In this document: positions 1 to 9,142 of the stretch, in pieces
Numbering within the stretch: position 1 is the first letter of the stretch
How the letters are laid out: every line of letters begins with the position of its first letter
Assembly (NCBI RefSeq): GCF_900112485.1
Contig: NZ_FOMG01000006.1
Location: 1 to 64,000, forward strand
DNA from: Clostridium uliginosum
GTDB taxonomy: Bacteria; Bacillota; Clostridia; Clostridiales; Clostridiaceae
Length of the DNA stretch: 64,000 bases
Reading direction: 5' to 3'
Program-made: the position numbers and the translations under genes
Notes under the pieces: model-generated
Seen by the model: the letters and a program-made list of their open reading frames with translations, nothing else
Told to the model about the DNA's origin: nothing
The model's database searches: none

Positions 1-18
1 CAAGGAATCAAAACGAGA

Positions 19-57
19 AAATATCCTTGGAATTTATGATTCCTAAGAATATTTTTT
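19..57 (+). terminator. Possible terminator of the gene upstream of the window
   Basis: An imperfect stem (20-30 with 42-53) encloses an 11-nt loop and runs into a T tract. A competing palindrome, AGGAATCA at 3-10 with TGATTCCT at 37-44, overlaps it. The rest of 58-200 is AT-rich with no recognisable gene or site. Confidence 0.4.
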
Positions 58-212
58 AAATAAATATTTGTAAAAATTAGTTATTCAACAACCTATTAAA
101 TAAAATAATATGAAGGCATTTTCAAAAAAATAAAATGTTTTAAAAATTGCAAAAATTTAATGACTTAGTTCAACTTTGTAGCAAAAATAATAAATGAGAG
201 GATGAATTAGTT

Positions 213-1286
213 TTGTACAAATATAAATTAATAATGACAGGTGGAGGAACAGCCGGACATGTAACACCTAATTTAGCATTAGTACCAGCATTAAAGGAAA
301 ATGGATTTGAAATAAAATATATTGGAAGCAAGGATGGAATAGAAAAAGAGATAATTAAAAAAAATCATATACCTTATTTTGAAATATCATCAGGAAAATT
401 AAGAAGGTATTTTGATATTAAAAATTTCTCGGATCCATTTAAAGTATTAAAAGGGGTTGTTGATGCTAATAAAATTTTAACTAAAGAAAAACCAGATGTT
501 ATATTTTCTAAAGGCGGATTTGTAGCAGTTCCTGTTGTTATTGCAGCATACTTAAAAAAGATACCAGTAGTAGCTCATGAGTCAGATATGACACCAGGAT
601 TAGCTAATAAATTATCAGCACCTTTTTGTAATAAATTATGTGTAACATTTAGAGAAAGCTTAAAATTTATAAAAAACAATAAAGGAGTTTTAACTGGAAG
701 CCCTATAAGACAAGAAATACTAAGTGGTAATAGAAATAGAGGAAGAGAGATTTGCGGATTTAAAGATGATAAAGAGATTTTATTAATAATGGGTGGAAGC
801 TTAGGTTCTAAAATAATAAATGAAGAAATAAGAAGAAATCTAAAATTATTATTAAAGGATTTTAATGTAATTCATATTTGCGGAAAAGGAAATATAGATA
901 ATGATCTCTTAAAGGTAGTAGGGTATAAACAATTTGAATATGTTACAGAGGAACTTCCAGATTTTATGAAAACTGCTGATTATATAATATCAAGAGCAGG
1001 AGCAAATTCAATTTTTGAATTTTTAGCATTAAAAAAACCAACATTATTGATACCACTTTCAAAAAAAGCAAGTAGAGGAGATCAAATTTTAAATGCTAAT
1101 TCTTTTAAAAAAGAAGGGTATGCATTAATGTTAGAAGAAGAAGAAATTAAAGAGGATGTTTTATATAATAAAATTATAGAATTAAAGAACAGAAAGGATG
1201 AACTTATTAATGCTATGAATAGCGAAAAGGCAAAAGATAGTATAGATTCAATAATAGATGTTATATTAAATAGTATAAAAAAATAA
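213..1286 (+). CDS. murG: UDP-GlcNAc--lipid I GlcNAc transferase MurG (357 aa)
   Basis: MurG adds GlcNAc to undecaprenyl-PP-MurNAc-pentapeptide (lipid I) to make lipid II at the inner face of the membrane. The N-terminal lipid-I-side loop [11 protein letters not shown] is at residues 10-20, SKGGFVAVP near 100, [12 protein letters not shown] near 120, the second glycine loop GGSLGS near 195 and the UDP-GlcNAc-site segment [11 protein letters not shown] near 262. Two Rossmann halves and the length are normal for the family. The start is TTG at 213, preceded by GAGAGGATG. It stands alone here, away from a division cluster, as in several clostridia. Confidence 0.93.
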   Translation: MYKYKLIMTGGGTAGHVTPNLALVPALKENGFEIKYIGSKDGIEKEIIKKNHIPYFEISSGKLRRYFDIKNFSDPFKVLKGVVDANKILTKEKPDVIFSKGGFVAVPVVIAAYLKKIPVVAHESDMTPGLANKLSAPFCNKLCVTFRESLKFIKNNKGVLTGSPIRQEILSGNRNRGREICGFKDDKEILLIMGGSLGSKIINEEIRRNLKLLLKDFNVIHICGKGNIDNDLLKVVGYKQFEYVTEELPDFMKTADYIISRAGANSIFEFLALKKPTLLIPLSKKASRGDQILNANSFKKEGYALMLEEEEIKEDVLYNKIIELKNRKDELINAMNSEKAKDSIDSIIDVILNSIKK

Positions 1287-1343
1287 TATTACACTTATAT
1301 AAGAAAAATTTGTATATTTACTTAGAGATTGAACAATCAAACC

Positions 1344-1371
1344 TTGCAAAAAAAAATATGTGATATATAAT
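1344..1371 (+). promoter_or_regulatory. Sigma-A-type promoter of the flavodoxin gene
   Basis: TTGCAA at 1344-1349, a 16-nt spacer and a perfect TATAAT at 1366-1371, about 75 nt before the flavodoxin start. Assigned by consensus match only. Confidence 0.55.
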
Positions 1372-1440
1372 AAAGTATGTAGGTTCATTTTATTTTATGA
1401 AGAAAGTTAATTATTTAACGAAAGGATGAGGTGCTATTTT

Positions 1441-1866
1441 ATGAAAAAGGTGTCAATCATTTATTGGAGTTGTGGTGGGAATATAGAAATTCTTGCTAAT
1501 ATGATGGCAGATAGCGCTGAAGAGGCAGGTGCAGATGTAACTTTAAAACATGTTACTGATGCAACAATTCAAGATGTTTTAGATGCAGATTCTGTAGCAT
1601 TTGGAAGTCCTGCAATGGATGAAGATAATATAGAACAACAAGATATGCAGCCATTTCTTGAAAGTTTAAGAGATTTACCTATTAAGAACAAAAATTGTGT
1701 TTTATTCGGAACTCATGGATGGATTCAGGATACGTTTATGAAATTATGGGCGCATACAATGAAATCATATGGGCTTAATTTGCTTGGAGAATTAATAGTA
1801 AAAGAGACGCCAACAAAGGAACAATTGGAATATGCAACAATTTTAGGTAAAAAACTTGCACAATGA
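1441..1866 (+). CDS. Short-chain flavodoxin with an atypical FMN phosphate loop (141 aa)
   Basis: A small FMN electron carrier by fold: a Rossmann-like strand followed by a phosphate loop, AFGSPAMDEDNIEQ in the middle and a GTHGWIQDTF segment. An upstream in-frame ATG at 1426 lies inside the ribosome site AAAGGATGAGGTG, so the start is taken at 1441. The phosphate loop reads YWSCGGNIE, whereas clostridial flavodoxins usually have YWSGTGNTE, so phosphate contacts may differ. It lies directly before PFOR, which passes electrons to ferredoxin or flavodoxin, so a partner role is likely. The FMN-binding prediction is less sure than the fold. Confidence 0.8.
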   Translation: MKKVSIIYWSCGGNIEILANMMADSAEEAGADVTLKHVTDATIQDVLDADSVAFGSPAMDEDNIEQQDMQPFLESLRDLPIKNKNCVLFGTHGWIQDTFMKLWAHTMKSYGLNLLGELIVKETPTKEQLEYATILGKKLAQ

Positions 1867-1917
1867 TAAAGTTTGTTTATTAAGGTAGTCATTAAGACTT
1901 ACTTTTATAATATAATT

Positions 1918-1945
1918 TTAAATTTAGTTTCTAAATTTAAATTTT
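1918..1945 (+). terminator. AT-rich hairpin between flavodoxin and PFOR genes
   Basis: A perfect 10-bp stem, TTAAATTTAG / CTAAATTTAA, with a 3-nt loop, followed by ATTTTT. It could be a weak terminator or attenuator ahead of the PFOR gene. All pairs but two are A-T, so it is weak evidence. Confidence 0.35.
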
Positions 1946-1972
1946 TAAATAATAGAAAGAAGGGGTCACGCG

Positions 1973-4900
1973 ATGAGAAAAATGAAAACTATGGATGGTA
2001 ATACTGCAGCAGCTCACATATCTTATGCTTTTACAGAAGTTACTGCAATATACCCAATCACACCATCATCACCAATGGCAGAACATGTTGATGAATGGGT
2101 TGCACAAGGAAGAAAGAACATATTCGGACAACCAGTAAGAGTTATGGAAATGCAATCAGAGGCAGGAGCAGCTGGTGCAGTTCATGGTTCATTACAAGCT
2201 GGAGCTTTAACAACTACTTATACAGCTTCACAAGGTTTATTATTAATGATACCAAATATGTACAAAATATCAGGTGAAATGTTACCTGGAGTATTCCATG
2301 TATCAGCAAGAGCATTAGCTACTTCATCATTAAACATTTTTGGAGATCACCAAGACGTTATGGCAGCAAGACAAACTGGTTTTGCAATGCTTGCAGAAGG
2401 ATCAGTTCAAGAAGTTATGGATTTAGCTCCAGTAGCTCATTTAACAGCTATTAAGACAAGAATTCCTTTCTGTAATTTCTTTGATGGTTTTAGAACTTCT
2501 CATGAAATACAAAAAATTGAAGTTCTTGAATATGACGAATTAGCAAAATTGGTTGATTGGGATTCAATCGAAGCTTTCAGAGCTAGATCATTAAATCCAG
2601 ATCATCCAGTAACTAGAGGAACTGCACAAAACGCAGATATCTATTTCCAAGAAAGAGAATCTGTAAATAAGTTCTATGACGAACTTCCAGACGTAGTTGA
2701 AGGATACATGGCTGAAATAACTAAGTTAACTGGCAGAGAATACCACTGTTTCGATTATTATGGTGCACCAGATGCAGACAGAATAATCATAGCAATGGGT
2801 TCAGCAACTGATGTATGTGAAGAAACTATAGATTACTTAAATGCTAATGGACAAAAAGTTGGTGTTGTTAAGGTAAGACTTTACAGACCATTCTCAATAG
2901 AAAAATTAATAGCAGCTATTCCAAACACTGTTAAGAAGATTGCTGTTCTTGATAGAACTAAAGAACCAGGTGCTGCTGGAGAACCATTATACTTAGACGT
3001 TAGAGATGCATTCTATGGTAAAGAAAATGCACCAATTATTGTTGGTGGTAGATTTGGTTTAGGATCTAAAGATCCAAATCCAGGACATATTGCTGCAGTT
3101 TATGCAAACTTAGCAAAAGAACAACCAAAGAATGGATTTACTATAGGTATAGTTGATGACGTTACAAATAAATCATTAGAAGTTACTGAAGATATAGATG
3201 CTACTCCAGAAGGAACTACAGCTTGTAAGTTCTGGGGATTAGGATCAGATGGTACTGTTGGAGCAAACAAGAGTGCAATCAAGATTATTGGAGATCATAC
3301 AGACATGTATGCTCAAGGATACTTCTTCTATGATTCAAAGAAATCAGGCGGAATTACAGTATCTCACTTAAGATTTGGTAAGAAAGCAATTAAGTCACCA
3401 TACTTAATTAATAAAGCAGATTTTGTTTCTTGTTCGAACCAATCATATATCCACAAATACAATGTAGTTGATGGATTAAAGCCAGGTTGTACTTTCTTAT
3501 TAAATACTATCTGGAGCCCAGAAGATTTAGAAGAAAAATTACCAGCATCATACAAGAGATTTATAGCAAACAATAATATTAAGTTCTATACTTTAAATGC
3601 TGTAGCTATAGCTCAAGAAATAGGTCTTGGCGGAAGAATCAACATGATAATGCAATCAGCTTTCTTTAAGCTAGCAAAAATCATCCCTGTTGAAGATGCT
3701 ATTAAGTACTTAAAAGATGCAGTTATAACTTCTTATGGTAAGAAGGGTGAAAAAGTTGTTAATATGAACAATGCTGCTATCGATAAGGGCGTTGAATCAA
3801 TAGTTGCTATAAAAATTCCAGAAGCTTGGAAGACAGCTAAGGATGCAGAAACAACTGATACTAAGAAGAAGTCAGACTTCGTTAAAGATATAGTTATTCC
3901 AATGAACAGACAAGAAGGAGATAGCCTTCCAGTTTCAACATTCATTGGAATGGAAGATGGTACATTTGAAGCAGGTACAGCAGCTTTCGAAAAGAGAGGA
4001 ATTGCTGTAAATGTTCCAGAATGGGATTCAGAAAAATGTATCCAATGTAACCAATGTGCAATGGTATGTCCACATGCTGTAATCAGACCTGTTCTTTTAA
4101 CAGAAGCTGAAAAGAATGCTGCACCAGAATCATTAACAGCTGTAGCTGCTAAGGGATTAAAGACAGAAACACCTTTATTCTACTCAATGGCAGTAGCACC
4201 TTTAGACTGCTCAGGATGTGGAAACTGTGCTCAAATATGTCCAGCACCAGGCAAGGCATTAATTATGAAACCACAAGAAAGTCAACATAATAAAATAGAA
4301 GCTTGGGATTATTCAATGGACGTAGTAGCTCCAAAAGCTAACCCAATGAACAAGAATACAGTTAAGGGTAGCCAATTTGAACAACCATTACTTGAGTTCT
4401 CAGGAGCTTGTGCAGGTTGTGGAGAAACTCCATATGCTAAGCTTATAACTCAATTATTTGGAGATAGAATGATGATCGCTAATGCAACAGGATGTTCATC
4501 AATCTGGGGTGGATCAGCACCTTCAACTCCATACACAACTAACCACAATGGACATGGTCCAGCATGGGCTAATTCATTATTCGAAGATAATGCTGAATAT
4601 GGATTAGGTATGTACCTAGGAGTTAAGGCTATAAGACAAAGAATAGCTGAAAATGCTGAAAAAGCAATAGCTGCTGGAATCGAAGATGAAGCAAAAGCTG
4701 CTCTTCAAGATTGGTTAGATAATGCTCAAGAAGGAGCTGGCACTAGAGATAGAGCTAATAAAGTAGTTACTGCTTTAGAAAAATCTAACAACGAATTAGC
4801 TAAGGTTATCTTAAAAGATAAAGAATACTTAGTTAAGAGATCACAATGGATCTTCGGAGGAGATGGATGGGCTTACGACATCGGATACGGTGGAGTTGAC

Positions 4901-5482
4901 CATGTATTAGCTACTGGAGAAGATGTAAATATATTTGTATTTGATACAGAAGTTTACTCAAACACTGGTGGTCAATCATCTAAATCTACTCCAACTGCTG
5001 CAATAGCTAAATTTGCTGCAAGTGGTAAGAAGACTAAGAAGAAAGACCTTGGTATGATGGCTATGACTTATGGTTATGTATATGTAGCTCAAATTAATAT
5101 GGGAGCTGATAAGAACCAAACGCTTAAAGCTATTGCAGAAGCAGAAGCTTATAAGGGACCATCATTAATCATAGGTTATGCTCCATGTATCAACCATGGT
5201 ATAAGAATAGGTATGGGTAATAGCCAATTAGAAGCTAAGAGAGCTACTGATTGTGGATACTGGTCTATGTATAGATTCAATCCAGAATTAAAAGGAACTA
5301 AGAATCCATTCTCATTAGATTCTAAAGAACCAACAGCTGATTTTAAAGAATTCTTAATGGGAGAAGTAAGATATGCTTCACTTGCTAAGGCATTCCCAGA
5401 AGCTGCTGATGCTTTATTTGAAAAGACTCATCAAGATGCTATGGAAAGATTAGAAGGATACAAAAAGTTAGCTAATCAATAA
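1973..5482 (+). CDS. nifJ: Pyruvate:ferredoxin (flavodoxin) oxidoreductase (1169 aa)
   Basis: Single-chain PFOR: pyruvate + CoA + oxidised ferredoxin to acetyl-CoA + CO2 + reduced ferredoxin, the central cytoplasmic step of clostridial fermentation. The N-terminal domain starts MDGNTAAAHISYAFTEV and carries the YPITPSSPMAE motif. Two [4Fe-4S] motifs are at about residues 690 (CIQCNQCAMVCP) and 745 (CSGCGNCAQICP). The proximal cluster begins at CAGCGETPYAK near 813, and the thiamine diphosphate motif GDGWAYDIGYGG is near 963. Length is typical. It has better codon adaptation than its neighbours (more GCT and GGA runs), as expected for an abundant enzyme. The ribosome site is AAGAAGGGG. Confidence 0.98.
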   Translation: MRKMKTMDGNTAAAHISYAFTEVTAIYPITPSSPMAEHVDEWVAQGRKNIFGQPVRVMEMQSEAGAAGAVHGSLQAGALTTTYTASQGLLLMIPNMYKISGEMLPGVFHVSARALATSSLNIFGDHQDVMAARQTGFAMLAEGSVQEVMDLAPVAHLTAIKTRIPFCNFFDGFRTSHEIQKIEVLEYDELAKLVDWDSIEAFRARSLNPDHPVTRGTAQNADIYFQERESVNKFYDELPDVVEGYMAEITKLTGREYHCFDYYGAPDADRIIIAMGSATDVCEETIDYLNANGQKVGVVKVRLYRPFSIEKLIAAIPNTVKKIAVLDRTKEPGAAGEPLYLDVRDAFYGKENAPIIVGGRFGLGSKDPNPGHIAAVYANLAKEQPKNGFTIGIVDDVTNKSLEVTEDIDATPEGTTACKFWGLGSDGTVGANKSAIKIIGDHTDMYAQGYFFYDSKKSGGITVSHLRFGKKAIKSPYLINKADFVSCSNQSYIHKYNVVDGLKPGCTFLLNTIWSPEDLEEKLPASYKRFIANNNIKFYTLNAVAIAQEIGLGGRINMIMQSAFFKLAKIIPVEDAIKYLKDAVITSYGKKGEKVVNMNNAAIDKGVESIVAIKIPEAWKTAKDAETTDTKKKSDFVKDIVIPMNRQEGDSLPVSTFIGMEDGTFEAGTAAFEKRGIAVNVPEWDSEKCIQCNQCAMVCPHAVIRPVLLTEAEKNAAPESLTAVAAKGLKTETPLFYSMAVAPLDCSGCGNCAQICPAPGKALIMKPQESQHNKIEAWDYSMDVVAPKANPMNKNTVKGSQFEQPLLEFSGACAGCGETPYAKLITQLFGDRMMIANATGCSSIWGGSAPSTPYTTNHNGHGPAWANSLFEDNAEYGLGMYLGVKAIRQRIAENAEKAIAAGIEDEAKAALQDWLDNAQEGAGTRDRANKVVTALEKSNNELAKVILKDKEYLVKRSQWIFGGDGWAYDIGYGGVDHVLATGEDVNIFVFDTEVYSNTGGQSSKSTPTAAIAKFAASGKKTKKKDLGMMAMTYGYVYVAQINMGADKNQTLKAIAEAEAYKGPSLIIGYAPCINHGIRIGMGNSQLEAKRATDCGYWSMYRFNPELKGTKNPFSLDSKEPTADFKEFLMGEVRYASLAKAFPEAADALFEKTHQDAMERLEGYKKLANQ

Positions 5483-5514
5483 TAGTATTTAATTAAATTA
5501 GAGATATAAATATA

Positions 5515-5545
5515 AAGGATGATCAGAAATGATCATCCTTTTTTA
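5515..5545 (+). terminator. Rho-independent terminator after PFOR
   Basis: An 11-bp perfect stem, AAGGATGATCA / TGATCATCCTT, with a GAAA loop and then TTTT, about 30 nt after the stop codon. Confidence 0.92.
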
Positions 5546-5577
5546 TATATCTGAATGGAACTCATTAATTTATTTAA

Positions 5578-5711
5578 TAAGGAACATTCAAAAAATAATA
5601 GACTAATATGTCTGTATATTAAGATATAATGTGTTGGCTAAACTTGTTTGCTTGTCTGACATCAAATATACTACGCATTTTTAATCTATTATTTTCTTTT
5701 ATATATCTAAC
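5578..5711 (+). mobile_element. Family 1 palindromic MITE-like element, copy A (degenerate)
   Basis: The left end reads GGAACATTCAAAAAATAATA and the right end carries CTATTATTTTCTTTTATAT. These match, with mutations, the inverted ends of the copies at 6324, 8170 and 58878. The inner part TCTGACATCAAATATACTACGC also matches the copy C and D segment TGACACcAAATATACGAcG. No open frame. It fills most of the gap between PFOR and the DUF1292 gene; the rest (5712-5860) is AT-rich, with an inverted repeat TAGAATTA / TAATTCTA before the next gene. Confidence 0.6.
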
Positions 5712-5880
5712 TTCTACTCAGATGTATGAAATTTAAAAAAAATTTATTTTAAGGGTTTTAATTTTAGTCATTTAAGGGTAGAATTAATATGGAGATTAAC
5801 ACATATATAATTCTAGGCAAGTGTTATACATAAACAAATGCAGTTGTATATGTATTTAATAAGGAGGTATAAATTAAATT

Positions 5881-6270
5881 ATGGATAAAGATTTAGAAAA
5901 ATGCGGATGTGGATGCGCAGAAAATGAAAATAGTTGTGGATGCGAAGAAAATAGCTGTGGATGTGGTGAACATGAACACAATCATGATCACGAATGTGGC
6001 TGTGGAGATCATGACCATGAATGTGGTTGTGGATGCGAAGATGAAGAATCTTTCGTTGTAGATTTGGAAGATGATAATGGAAACATCGTTTCATGCCCTA
6101 TAATTGATGTTTTTGAATTTGAAGAAAAAGAATACATCTTAGCTCAAAATCCAGAAGAGGATTCAGTTTATCTTTTTAGAACAGAAGGAGAAGAACTTGT
6201 AGTCCCAGAAGAAGAAGAGTTTGATAGAGTATCAGCTTATTATCAAGAAGATGTAGCAGGACAAGAATAA
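5881..6270 (+). CDS. DUF1292 protein with Cys/His-rich N-terminal extension (129 aa)
   Basis: Residues 1-58 are packed with Cys, His and acidic residues in CGCG, CGC and HDHECGCG blocks. This looks like a metal-binding or metal-storage segment. Residues from about 60 (SFVVDLEDDNGNIVSC) to the acidic end form a DUF1292 domain (YrzB-like), a family of unknown function in Firmicutes. The start is ATG at 5881 after AAGGAGG. It is monocistronic between two repeat-filled gaps and has its own terminator. Zinc or copper binding is inferred from composition only. The real function is unknown. Confidence 0.8.
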   Translation: MDKDLEKCGCGCAENENSCGCEENSCGCGEHEHNHDHECGCGDHDHECGCGCEDEESFVVDLEDDNGNIVSCPIIDVFEFEEKEYILAQNPEEDSVYLFRTEGEELVVPEEEEFDRVSAYYQEDVAGQE

Positions 6271-6293
6271 TATAATATTTATATAATTCCTTT

Positions 6294-6322
6294 AGGCTTT
6301 AGCAGTTTGCTAAAGCCTATTG
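6294..6322 (+). terminator. Probable terminator after the DUF1292 gene
   Basis: A perfect 11-bp stem, AGGCTTTAGCA / TGCTAAAGCCT, with a GTT loop. The downstream tract ATTGTTA is only moderately T-rich. Confidence 0.65.
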
Positions 6323-6323
6323 T

Positions 6324-6487
6324 TAGGCATATGCAAGAAAATAACAAGTCGAAGATGCAACGTATATTTTGTGACAGACAAGGAGGTAAGATTAGTTAAT
6401 AGCTGTGACTATTAACTGATTTTACCGACACAGTATGACACAAAATAGACTAACATACTGACTTGTTATTTTTTTGAATATGCCTTA
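6324..6487 (-). mobile_element. Family 1 palindromic MITE-like element, copy B (inverted orientation)
   Basis: Read on the minus strand it aligns along its whole length with the copy at 58878-59039. The ends are AGGCATAT / ATATGCCT. The minus strand has the inner hairpin CAGTATG...CATACTG, then GTCGGTAA, a variable apical part, TTACCTCCTTGTCTG and CACAAAATATACG. It is about 164 bp with no coding capacity and would fold as one long hairpin. Beyond it, 6488-6660 shows only AT-rich sequence plus a short AATGTGCCTAAA match to the element end at 6565. Confidence 0.75.
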
Positions 6488-6664
6488 TTTACAAGCTCAT
6501 GTATTAATGTTATATTTTATTGTATATGGAAGTGATAAATGTACATATTTGAACTATTAGTTTATTTAATGTGCCTAAATTGACAACAAGAATTGTCAAT
6601 AAACTCAAGTAGGATATGATAATTTAAATATAAAAGTAAGATAAATTATTATTATATATATATG

Positions 6665-6760
6665 TTCTATATAAGTTACTAACGATACTGGTGAGTCATA
6701 ACATTTGTAAATATTCTAAGATTTATATTAATGAACAAACTTTATTGGAACTTATATATT
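6665..6760 (+). repeat. 95-bp repeat (family 3), copy 1
   Basis: About 92% identical (8 mismatches counted by eye) to the reverse complement of 21739-21833. It has inverted ends TATATAAGTT...GGAACTTATATA, the form of a tiny MITE. No coding potential. It lies in the leader region of the aminotransferase gene. Confidence 0.8.
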
Positions 6761-6870
6761 TAATGAAGAGATATCTTATAAAATTATATAAACAATTAAG
6801 GAATTTTAATTTGGAACAATGAAATAATAAAGAAGTTATAATAATTTATAAAACGATGGAGGAGAATGAC

Positions 6871-8064
6871 ATGCAATTATGTAAAAAAGCTGAAAATATT
6901 AACCCATCAATTACTTTGGAGATTACAGCCAAAGCAAAGGAATTAAAAAAAATGGGAGTAGATGTAGTAAGTTTTGGAGCTGGAGAGCCCGATTTTAATA
7001 CTCCACAAAATATTATTAATGCTGCAATAAAAGCAATGGAAGAAGGAAAGACAAAATATACTCCAGCGGGAGGAATAGTAGAATTAAAAAAAACCATATG
7101 TGATAAGTTTAAAAAAGATAACAACTTAGACTATAAGCTAAATCAAATAACAATATCAACAGGAGCAAAGCAATGCTTAGCAAATACTTTTATGTCTATA
7201 TTAAATCCGGGAGATGAGGTTTTAATTCCAGTGCCATATTGGGTGAGTTATCCTGAATTGGTGAAATTAGCTGATGGAGTACCTGTCTTCGTAGAAACTT
7301 CTAAAGAAAACAATTATAAATATACAGTTGAACATCTAGAAAGCATTGTTACTGATAAGACAAAAGCGATATTAATAAATAGTCCTAATAATCCAACAGG
7401 AACTATATATCATGAAGAAGAACTTTTAGAAATAGCGCATTTCGCTAAAAAACATGATTTGTATATAATTTCAGATGAGATATATGAAAAATTAATATAT
7501 GACGAAGAAAAACATATAAGCATAGCAAGCTTAAATGAAGATGCTTATAATAGAACAATAGTTATAAATGGATTATCAAAAACTTATTCAATGACAGGTT
7601 GGAGAATAGGTTATGTAGCAGCTAGTGAAAAAATTACTAAGCTTATGACTAGCATTCAAAGTCATATGACATCAAATGTTAATTCAATAGCTCAATATGC
7701 AGCTTTGGAAGCATTAACAGGACCAGAAGAAGAACTTGAAAAAATGGTAAGAGAATTTGAAAGTAGAAGAAACTTTATGATAGATAAGTTAAGCAAAGTA
7801 AATGAAATATCTATTATAAAACCAAGTGGTGCTTTTTATGTAATGGTTAATATAGAAAAATATTTAAACACAACGTTTAAAGGAGAAAGTATTAATAATT
7901 CGCTTGATTTTACTAAAGTATTACTAGAAGAAGAGAAAGTTGCAGTAATACCAGGAGCCGGATTTGGATTAGACAATTATATAAGATTATCATATGCAAC
8001 ATCAATGGATATAATAGAAAAGGGAATTGATAGATTATCTATATTTTTAAGTAAAATTAAATAG
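6871..8064 (+). CDS. aspB: PLP-dependent class I aminotransferase, aspartate aminotransferase type (397 aa)
   Basis: Fold-type I aminotransferase of the AspB/AspC family, predicted to transfer the amino group between aspartate (or another amino acid) and 2-oxoglutarate. It shows GAGEPDFNTP near residue 35, the NSPNNPTGT cofactor motif, SDEIYEKLIYD and the Schiff-base lysine in SKTYSMTGWRIGY near residue 236. An upstream ATG at 6856 overlaps the ribosome site GGAGGAG, so the start is ATG 6871, giving the usual 397 residues. It is monocistronic with its own terminator. Exact substrate range cannot be read from sequence. Confidence 0.9.
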   Translation: MQLCKKAENINPSITLEITAKAKELKKMGVDVVSFGAGEPDFNTPQNIINAAIKAMEEGKTKYTPAGGIVELKKTICDKFKKDNNLDYKLNQITISTGAKQCLANTFMSILNPGDEVLIPVPYWVSYPELVKLADGVPVFVETSKENNYKYTVEHLESIVTDKTKAILINSPNNPTGTIYHEEELLEIAHFAKKHDLYIISDEIYEKLIYDEEKHISIASLNEDAYNRTIVINGLSKTYSMTGWRIGYVAASEKITKLMTSIQSHMTSNVNSIAQYAALEALTGPEEELEKMVREFESRRNFMIDKLSKVNEISIIKPSGAFYVMVNIEKYLNTTFKGESINNSLDFTKVLLEEEKVAVIPGAGFGLDNYIRLSYATSMDIIEKGIDRLSIFLSKIK

Positions 8065-8096
8065 ATAATGTTATGTGTTGATATGTTCATAAAAAT

Positions 8097-8129
8097 AAAA
8101 ACCTCTTGTTTTGAACATGAGGTTTTTTT
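8097..8129 (+). terminator. Rho-independent terminator after the aminotransferase gene
   Basis: The stem ACCTCTTGTT / AACATGAGGT has one mismatch and a 3-nt loop. It is flanked by A-tract and T7, so it may work in both directions. Confidence 0.85.
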
Positions 8130-8169
8130 GAACAAATTTTATTGATATTTTAAGGATTGAAAGATACTT

Positions 8170-8447
8170 GGGCACATTTTAAAAAATAATAGACCAGTAT
8201 GATTGTCTATTTTACGTAATAAGGAAGTTCGACTCGTATACACTCGCTGAGTAAGTGATCACACAAAATCATAGGTTGCACGGTGTGAAAGTTCGAAGAA
8301 CGAAATATAAAATTTCGATTCTCACTTTTGGCTTTCTACTCACGTCAGCAAATTTAGCTAATAGCCGGTCATTAACCGAATTTGCCTCATTGTATGACAC
8401 CAAATATACGACGTAATTTGGTCTATTATTTTCTTTCATGTGCCTTA
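8170..8447 (+). mobile_element. Family 1 palindromic MITE-like element, copy C (long form, about 278 bp)
   Basis: The ends GGGCACATT / CATGTGCCT and the adjoining AAAAAATAATAGACCAGTAT match copy D, and TATGACACCAAATATACGACG and GGTCTATTATTTTCTTT match the right arm. The middle is about 110 bp longer than in the other copies. It carries further nested stems: GCAAATTTAGC...GAATTTGC and a CGAAATATAAAATTTCG palindrome. The right end runs to within 25 nt of the next gene's start. Confidence 0.75.
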
Positions 8448-8470
8448 ATTTAAGGAGAAAGAAAATAATT

Positions 8471-9109
8471 ATGAAGAAAATTGCAATATTTGATATAGAT
8501 TACACAATCACAAAAAGAGAAACTCTCATGGAATTCTTTAAATATTCTATAAAGAAAGATTTTAAGAATATAAAATTTTTACCTAGAGCTTTATATTGTG
8601 GAATAATGTATGGGATAAAAAGATATGATGAAAAAAAGGTGAAAGAAAAATTTTTAAAATTCATAGATGGGACAGAAGAAAAGGAATTAGGCTATATTGT
8701 GGAGAATTTTTATAAAGAAAGCCTAAGTAATATATTATATAAAGATGCTCTTAAAATGATTAAGAAGTTAAAGAATGAAGGATTTGATATTTATTTAATA
8801 TCTGCTTCACCAGAATTTTATATAAATAAATTTTATGATATTAAAGAAGTTGATAAAGTAATAGGAACTAAATTTAGTTTTGAAGATGGAAAATTCATAA
8901 GGAAAATGGACGGAGAAAATTGCAAGGGTGAAGAGAAAGTAAGAAGACTTAAAGAATTTCTTGAAAAAGAAAATATAGATGTTGATTTTAAAGAATCATA
9001 TATGTTTTCAGATTCTTTATCAGATAAACCTTTATTAGACTTAGTTGGAAAGCCTTATTTAATAAACTATAAAAAAAACCACGAAATTGAAATTCTGAAG
9101 TGGAAGTAA
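8471..9109 (+). CDS. HAD-superfamily (subfamily IB) phosphatase, SerB-like (212 aa)
   Basis: The N-terminal FDIDYTITK is HAD motif I (DxDxT) with the nucleophilic Asp. Motif II is the Ser in LISASPEF near residue 105. The C-terminal SDSLSDKPLL is motif III/IV with metal-binding Asp residues. The size and an alpha-helical cap after motif I fit the HAD-IB group (phosphoserine-phosphatase-like; many act on small phosphoesters). An in-frame ATG at 8438 lies inside the repeat element. ATG 8471 follows AAGGAG at a slightly long spacing of 13 nt and begins the domain correctly. Substrate unknown. Confidence 0.82.
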   Translation: MKKIAIFDIDYTITKRETLMEFFKYSIKKDFKNIKFLPRALYCGIMYGIKRYDEKKVKEKFLKFIDGTEEKELGYIVENFYKESLSNILYKDALKMIKKLKNEGFDIYLISASPEFYINKFYDIKEVDKVIGTKFSFEDGKFIRKMDGENCKGEEKVRRLKEFLEKENIDVDFKESYMFSDSLSDKPLLDLVGKPYLINYKKNHEIEILKWK

Positions 9110-9142
9110 TTATGTAATTTGATTTCAAAGATTAAAAAAATA

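Noticed and set aside
1868-1883. 16-base exact match (AAAGTTTGTTTATTAA) to the family 3 repeat
   Set aside because: The match stops at both sides and the sequence is low complexity; noted only as a possible fragment.
5879-6094. His-rich open frame on the minus strand
   Set aside because: It is the antisense of the Cys/His/Glu-rich DUF1292 segment; no ribosome site or family.
6560-6575. AATGTGCCTAAA as another solo end of the family 1 repeat
   Set aside because: Only about 10 bases match and the adjoining arm is absent.
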